Shown piece by piece: positions 1-8,823 of a DNA stretch of 9,902 nucleotides. A program made the translations under genes and the position numbers. The stretch's first letter is position 1, and every line of letters starts with the position of its first letter. The notes under the pieces were generated by a model. It saw nothing but the letters and a program-made list of their open reading frames with translations. It ran no database searches and had not been told where the DNA came from. Source of the DNA: Gammaproteobacteria bacterium (GTDB lineage Bacteria > Pseudomonadota > Gammaproteobacteria > S144-34). The stretch lies in the NCBI GenBank assembly GCA_015487895.1, contig WFOW01000076.1, positions 1 through 9,902 on the forward strand, given 5' to 3'.

Positions 1-202
1 CAGCCGGCGCGCGCGGCGCAGGCGCCGCAGCCCCCCCCACCCGTGGCCTCGATCCAGGCGTAGCGGCCCTCGACGGCCACCACGCGCCGCCTGGAGCGAT
101 GATCGAGGAGCGCGGGCGCGTGGTGGCCGTCGAGGGCCGCTACGCCTGGATCGAGGCCACGGGTGGGGGGGGCTGCGGCGCCTGCGCCGCGCGCGCCGGC
201 TG
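1..202. repeat. Perfect 88-bp inverted repeat around the rseC start
   Basis: Positions 1-88 are the exact reverse complement of 115-202 (base x pairs with base 203 minus x). A 26-nt loop, 89-114, contains the rseC ATG and a GGAG ribosome site. Pairing fails from 89/114 inward. The match runs to the first base of the window, so the repeat may continue further left. The right arm encodes RseC residues 6-35, including its cysteines; the left arm is the same sequence reversed and has no independent coding sense. In relatives this position holds the end of rseB. Perfect identity, even at third codon positions, fits a recent or artefactual fold-back duplication better than an evolved regulatory element. 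Confidence 0.97.
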
Positions 203-530
203 CGGCACCGCCAGCCTGCAGGCCTGGCTCGGCCGCCGGCGCCGGCGTGTGCGCGCGCTCAACCGGGCCGGCGCGCGCCCCGGCGAGGAGGTGATAGTGG
301 GCCTCGAGGAAGGGGCGCTGGTGCGCGGCTCGGTGCTGGCCTACCTCGTGCCGCTTGCCGGCCTGCTGGCCGGCGGGCTCGCCGCGGCCCTGCTCGTCGG
401 CCCGGCCGACGGGCCGGTGGCCGCCGGAGCGCTCGCCGGCGGCGTCGCCGGCCTGGCGTGGGGGCGGGCCCGGCTGCGCCGGGCCGCATCGGACCCCCGC
501 TTCCAGCCCGTCGTCCTGCGCCGCGCCTGA
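99..530 (+). CDS. rseC: RseC/MucC family sigma-E regulatory membrane protein
   Basis: The 143-aa product matches the RseC/MucC family, inner-membrane proteins encoded with rpoE/algU, rseA and rseB that act as modulators of sigma-E activity; in some bacteria relatives are linked to reduction of SoxR. The family-like N-terminus MIEERGRVVAVEG is followed by a Cys cluster (C26, C29, C35, spacing CxxCx5C), a basic stretch near residues 46-52, and two hydrophobic segments at about 79-100 and 105-121 that should be membrane helices. The ATG is chosen because it gives the usual family N-terminus; GGAG at 93-96 lies only 2 nt upstream. The gene precedes degP/mucD as in Pseudomonas mucC-mucD. Oddities are an 8-G run at 165-172 inside the Cys region and the inverted repeat covering its first third, which makes the upstream sequence unreliable. 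Confidence 0.88.
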   Translation: MIEERGRVVAVEGRYAWIEATGGGGCGACAARAGCGTASLQAWLGRRRRRVRALNRAGARPGEEVIVGLEEGALVRGSVLAYLVPLAGLLAGGLAAALLVGPADGPVAAGALAGGVAGLAWGRARLRRAASDPRFQPVVLRRA

Positions 531-564
531 GGCGCACGGCGTGCGCCCGTGCGGGGGCAGGCCC

Positions 565-570
565 TATAAT
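565..570 (+). promoter_or_regulatory. Candidate -10 box (TATAAT) for degP/mucD
   Basis: An exact TATAAT lies in the 108-nt gap between rseC and degP, in DNA that is otherwise almost all G/C, so it stands out. The sequence about 17 bp upstream (near 542-547) does not resemble TTGACA, so this would be a weak or activator-dependent sigma-70 promoter. I see no GAACTT/TCtgA-type sigma-E promoter in the gap. A start near 576-578 would give a leader of about 60 nt. A separate promoter for mucD would agree with what is known in Pseudomonas, but here it is inferred from sequence only. Confidence 0.5.
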
Positions 571-579
571 GCTGGCCTT

Positions 580-606
580 CCGTGGCCGGGCCGGGGCCGG
601 CCACGG
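580..606 (+). promoter_or_regulatory. GC-rich hairpin in the degP leader
   Basis: CCGTGGCCGG (580-589) pairs perfectly with CCGGCCACGG (597-606) around a 7-nt loop. Further pairing of flanking CTTCCG/CGGAAG is possible with a 3-nt bulge (577-612). No T-run follows, so it is not a standard intrinsic terminator. If transcription starts just after the TATAAT at 565-570, the hairpin would sit at the very 5' end of the mRNA, where such structures commonly protect against decay. It leaves the ribosome site at 626-630 free. Confidence 0.5.
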
Positions 607-625
607 CGGAAGCCGTCCCAAGATT

Positions 626-630
626 AAGGA
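626..630 (+). promoter_or_regulatory. Ribosome binding site of degP
   Basis: AAGGA lies 8 nt before the ATG at 639. This decides the start in favour of ATG 639, which opens directly into a signal peptide, over in-frame upstream codons such as GTG 582, which fall in the leader hairpin and would add a non-homologous extension. Confidence 0.75.
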
Positions 631-638
631 TCCTCGAC

Positions 639-2048
639 ATGCCGCAGCGGCTTTGGACACCCGTGCTGGCGCTGGCCGCGCTCCTGATCGCGGCCGGTGC
701 CTCCGAGGCGCGTCCGCGTGGCCTGCCGGACTTCACCGACCTGGTCAAGCGCAACGGTCCGGCGGTGGTGAACATCTCGACGACGCAGAAGGTGCGCCGC
801 CGCCATCCGGCGCTGCCCCCGGGGATGGAGATCCCGGACCTCGAGGGCACGCCCTTCGGCGAGTGGCTCAAGCGCTTCTTCGGCGAGGAAGGCCAGGAGT
901 TCCAGGCGCGCAGCCTCGGGTCGGGCTTCGTGATCTCGCCCGACGGCTACATCCTCACGAACTATCACGTCATCAAGGGGGCCGACCGCATCATCGTGCG
1001 CCTCTCGGACCGGCGCGAGCTCGACGCCAAGGTGGTGGGCAAGGACGAGCGCACCGACATCGCCCTGCTCAAGGTCGAGAGCGACCGCCCCCTGCCGACG
1101 GTGCGTATCGGCAGCTCCGCCGATCTCGAGGTGGGCGAATGGGTGCTCGCCATCGGATCGCCCTTCGGATTCGACCATTCCGCCACCGCGGGCATCGTCA
1201 GCGCCAAGGGCCGCAGCCTGCCGTCCGAGAACTACGTGCCCTTCATCCAGACCGACGTCGCCATCAACCCCGGCAACTCGGGCGGGCCGCTGTTCAACAT
1301 GGACGGCGAGGTGGTGGGCATCAACTCGCAGATCTACAGCCGCACCGGCGGCTACATGGGCCTGTCCTTCGCCATCCCCATCGACATCGCCATGGAGGTG
1401 GTGGAGCAGCTGCGCACCAAGGGCAAGGTCACGCGCGGCTGGCTCGGGGTGCTGATCCAGGACGTCGACCGCGACCTCGCCGAGTCCTTCGGCCTCGACA
1501 GGCCCGAGGGGGCCCTCATCGCCAAGGTGCTGCCGGACAGCCCGGCGGCGAAGGCGGGGCTGCGGGTCGGCGACATCATCGTCGAGTACGATGGGCATCC
1601 GGTCCCGGACTCGGGGAGCCTGCCCCCGCTCGTCGGGCGCACGCCCGTCGGCAAGCGGGTCAAGGTCCGCATCGTGCGCAACGGCAGGCCGCGCACCGTG
1701 ACCGTACGCGTCGGCGAGCTGCCCGAGGACGGGGGCGCTGCCGGCACCGCCGGCCGCTACGAGGACACCCGGCTCGGCGTGGTGGTCGAGGCCCTCGACG
1801 AGCCCGCGCGCAAGGAGCTCGGCGTCGAGGGCGGCGTGCGCGTGGTGCGGGTCACGGGCGCGCCGGCGCGCGAGGCCGGGCTGCGGCGCGGTGACGTGAT
1901 CCTCATGATCGACAATCGCCAGGTCGAGGACCTCGACGGCTACCGCCGCATCGTCCGCCACCTCCAGGGCGGACGCTCGGTGCCCGTGCTGGTGCAGCGC
2001 GGCGGCGGGCCCATGTTCCTTGCGGTGCGTGTGCCCGAGGGCAAGTGA
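639..2048 (+). CDS. mucD: DegP/MucD (HtrA family) periplasmic serine protease
   Basis: The 469-aa protein has the full HtrA/DegP-DegQ-MucD layout. A signal peptide spans about residues 1-24, with a hydrophobic core at 8-20 and likely cleavage after ASEA. A trypsin-like protease domain follows (about 30-260), with the triad His110 (in TNYHVI), Asp140 (in RTDIALL) and Ser214 (in NPGNSGGP). Two PDZ domains lie at about 265-360 and 376-466. Family members degrade or refold damaged envelope proteins, and in Pseudomonas MucD restrains the sigma-E response. Its position directly after rseC supports the MucD role, although the protein class is also named DegQ. Its own TATAAT and ribosome site suggest expression partly independent of the rse genes. 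Its last four bases (GTGA) overlap the next gene. No key residue is missing. Confidence 0.95.
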   Translation: MPQRLWTPVLALAALLIAAGASEARPRGLPDFTDLVKRNGPAVVNISTTQKVRRRHPALPPGMEIPDLEGTPFGEWLKRFFGEEGQEFQARSLGSGFVISPDGYILTNYHVIKGADRIIVRLSDRRELDAKVVGKDERTDIALLKVESDRPLPTVRIGSSADLEVGEWVLAIGSPFGFDHSATAGIVSAKGRSLPSENYVPFIQTDVAINPGNSGGPLFNMDGEVVGINSQIYSRTGGYMGLSFAIPIDIAMEVVEQLRTKGKVTRGWLGVLIQDVDRDLAESFGLDRPEGALIAKVLPDSPAAKAGLRVGDIIVEYDGHPVPDSGSLPPLVGRTPVGKRVKVRIVRNGRPRTVTVRVGELPEDGGAAGTAGRYEDTRLGVVVEALDEPARKELGVEGGVRVVRVTGAPAREAGLRRGDVILMIDNRQVEDLDGYRRIVRHLQGGRSVPVLVQRGGGPMFLAVRVPEGK

Positions 2049-2280
2049 GGCTCCTCACGCTCTATCGCCGCGAGGGCTGCCACCTGTGTGAGGACATGGA
2101 GCGGGAGCTCGCCCCGCTGCTGGCCGCGCACGGCTGGCGCCTGGAGCGCGTGGACGTCGACGCCGATCCGGTGCTGGCGCGCCGGTACGGGGCCGAGATC
2201 CCCGTGCTCGTGCACGACGGGCGCGAGATCTGCCGTCACCGTCTCGACCGCGCCGCCCTCGAGGCGGTGCTGACAGGGCC

Positions 2281-2284
<4 letters not shown>
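2045..2284 (+). CDS. Small glutaredoxin-like thiol protein
   Basis: The 79-aa product is a minimal thioredoxin-fold protein of the glutaredoxin-like (DUF836-type) group. It opens with a beta strand (LLTLYRR), then a CHLC redox motif (C12, C15), then the EIPVLV segment whose Pro53 fits the cis-proline next to the active site. A further Cys lies at residue 63. No signal peptide is visible, so it is probably cytoplasmic. The start is a GTG inside the degP stop (GTGA, 2045-2048), with GAGGG at 2037-2041. Its own stop overlaps the lepA GTG in the same way (2281-2284), so translation is probably coupled across degP, this gene and lepA. The substrate is unknown. The family call is good, but the specific role cannot be read from the sequence. 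Confidence 0.82.
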
Positions 2285-4092
<1,808 letters not shown>

Positions 4093-4102
4093 GGGCTGGG
4101 CG

Positions 4103-4897
4103 ATGGACTTTCCGACATTCCTGGTGCTGGCCGCCGCCGTCACGGGCGGCATCTGGGCCTTCGACGCGGCGGTGCTCGCCCCGCGGAGGCGCGCGGCGGC
4201 CGGCGCGCAGGGCGAGGGCGCCGCGGCGCCGCGCACGCCGTGGCTGGTGGACTACGCGCGCTCCTTCTTCCCGGTCATCGTCGTCGTCCTCCTGATCCGC
4301 TCCTTCGTCGTCGAGCCCTTCCGCATCCCTTCCGGCTCCATGATGCCGACGCTGCTCGCCGGCGACTTCATCCTCGTCAACAAGTTCGCCTACGGCCTGC
4401 GCCTGCCGGTGATCAACGTGAAGGTGCTTCCGGTCGGCGAGCCGCGCCGCGGCGACGTCGTCGTCTTCCGCTATCCGCGCGACCCGTCCACGGACTACAT
4501 CAAGCGGGTGGTCGGCCTCCCGGGCGACCGCATCGCCTACCGCGACAAGGTCCTCTACGTCAACGGCCGCGCCATGCCGCAGCGCCCGCTCGGCGTCTAC
4601 CCGGGTGCCGGCGGGCGCCGCCACATGGCCGGCGCCGAGGTGCGGCTGGAGGACCTGGAGGGCGTGCTGCACCGCATCCTCGTGCGGCCCGAGGCGCCGC
4701 CCTTCGACGGCGAGTACGTGGTCCCCGAGGGACACTACTTCGTCATGGGGGACAACCGCGACAACAGCAACGACAGCCGCATCTGGGGCACGGTGCCGGA
4801 GTCCAACCTGGTGGGCAAGGCCTTCCTGGTGTGGATGAGCTGGGATCCTGGCGGCACCGGCGTACAATGGAGCCGTATCGGCCTGCGCATCCGATAG
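4103..4897 (+). CDS. lepB: Signal peptidase I
   Basis: The 264-aa protein is a type I (S26) signal peptidase of the inner membrane, which cleaves signal peptides from exported preproteins on the periplasmic side. Two N-terminal hydrophobic helices (about 4-24 and 54-70) flank a basic, Ala/Gly-rich cytoplasmic loop. The catalytic Ser79 lies in [10 protein letters not shown] and the general base Lys134 in [12 protein letters not shown]; the late family box [11 protein letters not shown] is at 216-226. The ATG has AGGGG (4091-4095) 7 nt upstream, overlapping the lepA stop. The lepA-lepB pairing and the following DUF4845, rnc and era genes match the conserved neighbourhood. All catalytic motifs are intact, so it should be active. 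Confidence 0.96.
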   Translation: MDFPTFLVLAAAVTGGIWAFDAAVLAPRRRAAAGAQGEGAAAPRTPWLVDYARSFFPVIVVVLLIRSFVVEPFRIPSGSMMPTLLAGDFILVNKFAYGLRLPVINVKVLPVGEPRRGDVVVFRYPRDPSTDYIKRVVGLPGDRIAYRDKVLYVNGRAMPQRPLGVYPGAGGRRHMAGAEVRLEDLEGVLHRILVRPEAPPFDGEYVVPEGHYFVMGDNRDNSNDSRIWGTVPESNLVGKAFLVWMSWDPGGTGVQWSRIGLRIR

Positions 4898-4936
4898 GGC
4901 GAAGGACAGGCGGCCGCGGCAGGGGAGAGACGCGCG

Positions 4937-5314
4937 ATGGGCAAGCCGGCATGGCGTCAGCAGGGGCTCACCTTCTGGGGATGGCTCGTGGTCATCGTCC
5001 TGGTGGGCTTCTTCGGGGTGGTGGCCATGCGCCTGACCCCGCTCTACCTCGAGTACTTCCGTATCGCCGCCTCGCTGGAGTCGCTCAAGAGCGAGCCCAA
5101 CATCACGCGCAAGCCGCGCCACGAGGTCCGGCGCCTGCTGTCGCGCCGCTTCGACATCAACGACGTGCGCAGCATCAAGGCCAAGGACGTTCGCATCCGG
5201 GGCGGCGCCGGCGTGCTGGAGGTGAGCGTGGACTACGAGGCGCGCACGCACCTCATGGGCAATCTCGACGTGGTGGCGCGCTTCCGGCGGGCGGTGCGCA
5301 TCGTGGGCAACTGA
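4937..5314 (+). CDS. DUF4845 single-pass membrane protein of unknown function
   Basis: The 125-aa product matches the DUF4845 family, commonly found between lepB and rnc in gammaproteobacteria. It has a short basic N-terminus (residues 1-8), one strong hydrophobic helix (about 11-32, containing [13 protein letters not shown]) and a motif-like LTPLYLEYF just after it. A mixed soluble domain of about 80 residues follows and ends in beta-rich segments. It looks like an N-terminally anchored protein with the domain probably in the periplasm. AGGGGAG (4921-4927) lies 9 nt before the ATG. lepB ends 39 nt upstream and rnc begins 11 nt downstream. No enzymatic residues are recognisable. The function is unknown; the constant position beside signal peptidase hints at the envelope, but that is only inference. 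Confidence 0.88.
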   Translation: MGKPAWRQQGLTFWGWLVVIVLVGFFGVVAMRLTPLYLEYFRIAASLESLKSEPNITRKPRHEVRRLLSRRFDINDVRSIKAKDVRIRGGAGVLEVSVDYEARTHLMGNLDVVARFRRAVRIVGN

Positions 5315-5325
5315 CGGCGCGGGCG

Positions 5326-6039
5326 ATGGGAGACGGTCGGGCGCGCGCTGCGGGCTTGGAGCGTCTCGAGGCCCTCCTCGGCCACCGCTTCGGCGACCGC
5401 GCCCTGCTGGAGCGGGCGCTCACGCACCGCAGCGCGGCCGGGCCGGCGGCGAGCAACGAGCGGCTCGAGTTCCTGGGCGACGCCGTGCTGGGCCTCCTCG
5501 CCGCCGAGCTCCTCTACCGCCGCTTCCCGCAGGCCGCGGAGGGCGAGCTCAGCCGCCGCCGCGCCTGGCTGGTGCGCGAGCAGACCCTGGCCGAGCTCGC
5601 GCGCGAGCTGGAGCTCGGCGGCCTGCTGAGGCTGGGGCCGGGTGAGCTGCGCAGCGGCGGCTTCCGGCGCGACTCCATCCTCGCCGACGCCCTGGAGGCC
5701 CTGCTCGGTGCGGTCTACCTCGATGGCGGCCTGGAGGCGGCGCGCGCCACGGTCGAGCGCCTGCTGGACGGGCACCTGGCGCGCCAGCCGGAGCCCGGCG
5801 CCCTCAAGGACCCGAAGACCCGCCTGCAGGAATGGCTCCAGGCCCGCCGGCGGCCGCTGCCCACCTACCGCGTGGTCGAGGTGGCGGGCGCCGAGCACGC
5901 GCGCCGCTACACGGTCGCATGCGAGGTCGAGGGCCTCGGCGAGCCGACGGTGGGCGAGGGCTCCAGCCGGCGTCGGGCCGAGCAGGCCGCCGCCGAGCGC
6001 GCCCTCGCCGCGCTCGAGCACGGGGAGGAGGGCGCATGA
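5326..6039 (+). CDS. rnc: Ribonuclease III
   Basis: The 237-aa enzyme cleaves double-stranded RNA, for example in rRNA precursor processing. The endonuclease domain (about 10-150) carries the signature [12 protein letters not shown] (44-55) with metal-binding and catalytic positions E45, E48, D52, E72, D121 and E124, all present by comparison with E. coli E38, E41, D45, E65, D114 and E117. A dsRNA-binding domain follows (about 162-230), starting at [10 protein letters not shown] and ending with the [16 protein letters not shown] helix. The ATG at 5326 gives the usual length, but the ribosome site before it is poor, so coupling to the preceding DUF4845 gene is likely. The last codons overlap era (ATGA, 6036-6039). 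With only 11 nt before the gene, there is no long 5' leader like the one cleaved for autoregulation in E. coli. Confidence 0.96.
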   Translation: MGDGRARAAGLERLEALLGHRFGDRALLERALTHRSAAGPAASNERLEFLGDAVLGLLAAELLYRRFPQAAEGELSRRRAWLVREQTLAELARELELGGLLRLGPGELRSGGFRRDSILADALEALLGAVYLDGGLEAARATVERLLDGHLARQPEPGALKDPKTRLQEWLQARRRPLPTYRVVEVAGAEHARRYTVACEVEGLGEPTVGEGSSRRRAEQAAAERALAALEHGEEGA

Positions 6040-6953
6040 GCGCCGAGGGCGCGGAGCGGACCGAGACGCCCACACGCTGCGGCTTCGTGACGCTGGTGGG
6101 GCGCCCGAACGTCGGCAAGTCCACGCTCGTCAACGCCCTGGTCGGGCGCAAGGTCTCCATCGTCACCTCCCGGCCGCAGACGACGCGCCATCGCGTCCTC
6201 GGGGTGCGCACGATCGGTCCCGCGCAGGCGATCTACGTCGACACGCCAGGGCTGCACACCCGCGCCAAGCGCGCCATCAACCGGCTCATGAACCGCGCCG
6301 CGCTCGCCGCGCTGGAGGACGTGGACGTGGTCGTGCTGGTGGTCGAGGCCCTGCGCTGGACGGACGGGGACGATCACGTGCTCCGGCACCTGGAGGGCGT
6401 GCGCGCCCCCGTGATCGCGGCGGTCAACAAGATCGACCGCGTCAAGGACAAGAAGCTCCTGCTGCCCTATCTCGAGGCGCTCGCGCGCCGGCGCGACTTC
6501 GCCGAGATCGTGCCGGTCTCGGCGCTGAAGGGCAGCCAGCTCGACGCGCTCGAGCGCTGCGTCCTCGAGCGCCTGCCGCCGGGCCCGCACCTCTTCCCGC
6601 CCGACATGGTCACCGACCGTGACGAGCGCTTTCTGGCGGCGGAGCTGGTGCGCGAGAAGCTCATGTCGCTGCTCGGCCAGGAGCTGCCCTACGCGCTCGC
6701 GGTGGAGATCGAGACCTTCGAGCGCGAGGGCGGCCTGCTGCGCATCGGCGCCGTGATCTGGGTGGAGCGCGAAAGCCAGAAGCCCATCGTCATCGGCCGC
6801 GAGGGGCGGGTCCTCAAGGAGGCGGGCACACGCGCGCGCCGCGAGATGGAGCTCCTCTTCGGCGAGAAGGTCTTCCTGCAGCTCTGGGTGCGGGTGCGCG
6901 AGGGCTGGAGCGACAGCCGTCGCGCCCTGCGCGAGCTGGGTCTCGAGGGCTGA
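6036..6953 (+). CDS. era: GTPase Era
   Basis: The 305-aa protein is the Era GTPase, which binds 16S rRNA near its 3' end and assists 30S subunit maturation. The GTPase domain shows G1 GRPNVGKST (22-30), switch [10 protein letters not shown] (45-53), G3 DTPG (69-72), G4 NKID (131-134) and G5 SAL (162-164). The C-terminal KH domain (about 200-290) has the GREG loop (254-257) that corresponds to GxxG. The ATG overlaps the rnc stop and is preceded by a perfect AGGAGG (6026-6031) inside rnc, 4 nt away, one of the strongest ribosome sites in the window. The N-terminus is slightly extended (about 14 residues before the first strand), as in many relatives. The rnc-era pair is conserved and links rRNA processing to assembly. 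Confidence 0.97.
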   Translation: MSAEGAERTETPTRCGFVTLVGRPNVGKSTLVNALVGRKVSIVTSRPQTTRHRVLGVRTIGPAQAIYVDTPGLHTRAKRAINRLMNRAALAALEDVDVVVLVVEALRWTDGDDHVLRHLEGVRAPVIAAVNKIDRVKDKKLLLPYLEALARRRDFAEIVPVSALKGSQLDALERCVLERLPPGPHLFPPDMVTDRDERFLAAELVREKLMSLLGQELPYALAVEIETFEREGGLLRIGAVIWVERESQKPIVIGREGRVLKEAGTRARREMELLFGEKVFLQLWVRVREGWSDSRRALRELGLEG

Positions 6954-6955
6954 TC

Positions 6956-7702
6956 GTGGCGGGGCGCCCCCTGGAGCCGGCCTACGCGCTGCATGCGCGA
7001 CCCTACCGCGAGAGCAGCCTGCTGCTCGAGCTGCTCACGGCCGCCCACGGGCGCGTGGGGACGGTGGCGCGCGGCGCGCGGCGGCCGCGCTCGCCCCTGC
7101 GCGGGCTGCTGCGCCCCTTCCAGCCGCTGCTCGTCGCCTGGACGGGGCGCGGCGAGCTGCGCACGCTCACGGCCGCCGAGCCCGCCGGCCCGCCATACCC
7201 CCTCGGCGGACGCGCGCTGGTGGCGGGCCTGCACCTCAACGCCCTCGCGTGCGTGGCGCTCGCGCGCGAGGACCCGCACCCGGAGGTCTTCGCGGCCTAC
7301 GGCGAGGCGCTCGCCGCTCTCGCGCGCGGCGGCGACCTCGACTCGCCGCTGCGCCGCTTCGAGCTGGCCCTGCTGGCCGCCTTGGGGTACGCGCCGGCGC
7401 TCGAGCACGACTGCACCGGCAGGCCGGTGGAGGCGGGGAGCCTGTACCATTACGAGCCCGAGCGGGGGGCGGTGCCCGCGGCGCAGGGCGCCGCCCGCGA
7501 GGGAAGCGTGCCCCTGCATGGGGGCACCCTGCTCGCGCTCGCGCGCGGCACGCCGCTCGCAGGAAGGGCGCGGTCCGAGGCGCGCGCGCTCCTGCGCCTG
7601 CTGCTCGAGCATCACCTGGGCGCGCGCCAGGGGCGCGTGCGCGCGCTGCTGGAGGCTGTGGCGCGCCCGCTGGCGGCCCGGGCGGATCGGGAGGAGGCAT
7701 GA
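6956..7702 (+). CDS. recO: DNA repair protein RecO
   Basis: The 248-aa product is RecO, which works with RecR (and RecF) to load RecA on SSB-coated single-stranded DNA. The N-terminal OB-fold region (about 1-80) has the family-typical [18 protein letters not shown] and [16 protein letters not shown] stretches. The rest is a helical C-terminal domain with the [15 protein letters not shown] helix-turn segment. It has only two cysteines in the C-terminal half, so the four-Cys zinc site of many non-gammaproteobacterial RecO proteins is absent, as expected for this group. The start is GTG, 2 nt after the era stop, with GAGGG at 6945-6949. The stop overlaps pdxJ (ATGA). RecO is poorly conserved, so the operon position after era adds weight to the call. 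Confidence 0.92.
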   Translation: MAGRPLEPAYALHARPYRESSLLLELLTAAHGRVGTVARGARRPRSPLRGLLRPFQPLLVAWTGRGELRTLTAAEPAGPPYPLGGRALVAGLHLNALACVALAREDPHPEVFAAYGEALAALARGGDLDSPLRRFELALLAALGYAPALEHDCTGRPVEAGSLYHYEPERGAVPAAQGAAREGSVPLHGGTLLALARGTPLAGRARSEARALLRLLLEHHLGARQGRVRALLEAVARPLAARADREEA

Positions 7703-8442
7703 GCGAGGGCAACGAGATCCTGCTCGGCGTCAACATCGACCACGTGGCGACCCTGCGCCAGGCGCGCCGCACGCGCTATCCGGATCCCGTGCACGCGGCG
7801 CTCGTGGCCGAGCAGGCGGGGGCGGACGCCATCACCCTGCACCTGCGCGAGGACCGGCGCCACGTCCAGGAGCGCGACGTGGCCCTGCTGCGCGAGGTGC
7901 TGCTGACGCGCATGAACCTGGAGATGGCGGTGACGGAGGAGATGCTCGCCGTCGCCGAGCGCCACCGCCCCGAGGACTGCTGCCTCGTGCCCGAGCGGCG
8001 CGAGGAGCTCACCACCGAGGGCGGGCTGGACGTCGCGGGCCAGCGCGCGCGCATCCGCGAGGCATGCGCGCGGCTGGCCGAGGCGGGGGTGCGGGTCTCG
8101 CTCTTCATCGACGCCGATCCCCGCCAGGTGGAGGCGGCCGCGGAGGTCGGTGCGCCGGCGATCGAGATCCACACCGGCCACTACGCCGAGGCGCGCACGC
8201 GCGAGGCGCGCGCGCGCGAGCTCGCGCGCGTGGCGGAGGCCGTGCGCCTCGGACGCGAGGCGGGGCTGCAGGTCAACGCCGGCCACGGCCTCAGCTACGA
8301 GAACGTCAGGCCGATCGCCGCCCTGCCGGGCATCGCCGAGCTCAATATCGGCCATGCCATCGTCGCGCGGGCGGTCTTCAGCGGCCTGGCCGAGGCGGTG
8401 CGCGAGATGAAGCGCCTGATGCGGGAGGCGCGCGTGGCTTGA
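7699..8442 (+). CDS. pdxJ: Pyridoxine 5'-phosphate synthase
   Basis: The 247-aa TIM-barrel enzyme condenses 1-deoxyxylulose 5-phosphate with 3-amino-2-oxopropyl phosphate to form pyridoxine 5'-phosphate, the last ring-building step of DXP-dependent vitamin B6 synthesis. Very conserved segments are present: [14 protein letters not shown] (10-23), LHLREDRRH (47-55), [13 protein letters not shown] (71-83), [11 protein letters not shown] (105-115), SLFIDAD (134-140), EIHTG (156-160), NAGHGLSY (193-200) and NIGHAI near the end. His48, Glu75 and His196 correspond to the E. coli catalytic His45, Glu72 and His193. The ATG overlaps the recO stop and has GGGAGGAGG (7689-7697) just upstream. The TGA overlaps the TTG start of acpS. 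The gene is complete and intact. Confidence 0.97.
   Translation: MSEGNEILLGVNIDHVATLRQARRTRYPDPVHAALVAEQAGADAITLHLREDRRHVQERDVALLREVLLTRMNLEMAVTEEMLAVAERHRPEDCCLVPERREELTTEGGLDVAGQRARIREACARLAEAGVRVSLFIDADPRQVEAAAEVGAPAIEIHTGHYAEARTREARARELARVAEAVRLGREAGLQVNAGHGLSYENVRPIAALPGIAELNIGHAIVARAVFSGLAEAVREMKRLMREARVA
8423..8428 (+). promoter_or_regulatory. Ribosome binding site deciding the TTG start of acpS
   Basis: GGGAGG lies inside the end of pdxJ, 10 nt before TTG 8439. No in-frame ATG or GTG is seen nearby upstream, and TTG gives the family N-terminus [12 protein letters not shown], so the site supports a TTG start overlapping the pdxJ stop. Confidence 0.65.
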
Positions 8443-8816
8443 TCGTCGGTCTCGGCGCGGACCTGGTGGAGATCGCGCGTGTGGCGCGCATGCTCGAGCG
8501 CCACGGCGCGCGCGCGGCACGACGCATCCTGACGCCGGCCGAGCTCGAGGGCTTTCTCGCGGCTTCGCGCCAGGCGCAGTTCCTCGCGCGCCGCTTCGCC
8601 GCCAAGGAGGCGGCCGTGAAGGCGCTGGGGACGGGCTTCCGGGAGGGCATCGGCCTGCGCCAGGTCGAGGTCGGCCACGACCGGCGCGGCCGCCCGCTCC
8701 TCGCCCTCCACGGTCCGGCGCAGGCACGTCTCGAGGCGCTCGGCGCGCGCCGGGCCCATCTGACGCTGTCCGACGAGCGCGGCTTCGCGCTGGCGGTGGT
8801 CGTGCTGGAGGGCTGA
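8439..8816 (+). CDS. acpS: Holo-[acyl-carrier-protein] synthase
   Basis: The 125-aa enzyme transfers the 4'-phosphopantetheine arm of coenzyme A to a serine of apo-ACP, activating it for fatty acid synthesis. Family motifs are the N-terminal [12 protein letters not shown] with Mg-binding Asp8, the central [19 protein letters not shown] with Glu57, and the late [16 protein letters not shown]. The length is usual. The start is taken as TTG, which shares TTGA with the pdxJ stop; this is a rare codon choice but the best match to the family N-terminus. pdxJ-acpS is a conserved pair (also in E. coli). The gene ends 7 nt from the end of a convergent gene, leaving no room for a normal terminator between them. 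Confidence 0.94.
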   Translation: MIVGLGADLVEIARVARMLERHGARAARRILTPAELEGFLAASRQAQFLARRFAAKEAAVKALGTGFREGIGLRQVEVGHDRRGRPLLALHGPAQARLEALGARRAHLTLSDERGFALAVVVLEG

Positions 8817-8823
8817 GAGGGCC

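Noticed and set aside
1..202. The inverted repeat as the end of an insertion sequence or integron
   Set aside because: The arms are two copies of rseC coding sequence around its own start, with no transposase, no target duplication and no element between them.
582..638. Earlier GTG start for degP
   Set aside because: It lies in the leader hairpin and lacks a ribosome site, and the added residues would precede and spoil the signal peptide that starts at ATG 639.
531..638. Leader hairpin at 580-606 as an intrinsic terminator after rseC
   Set aside because: No T-run follows it, and it lies downstream of the TATAAT where a degP transcript would begin.
458..1894. Long + strand frame overlapping rseC and degP in another phase
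   Set aside because: The translation is Arg/Gly/Pro-rich with no domain, while the overlapping frames encode clear RseC and HtrA proteins.
4863..4868. TACAAT near the end of lepB as a promoter for DUF4845/rnc
   Set aside because: No acceptable -35 is visible about 17 bp upstream, and the sequence is coding. It remains possible, but I cannot support it.
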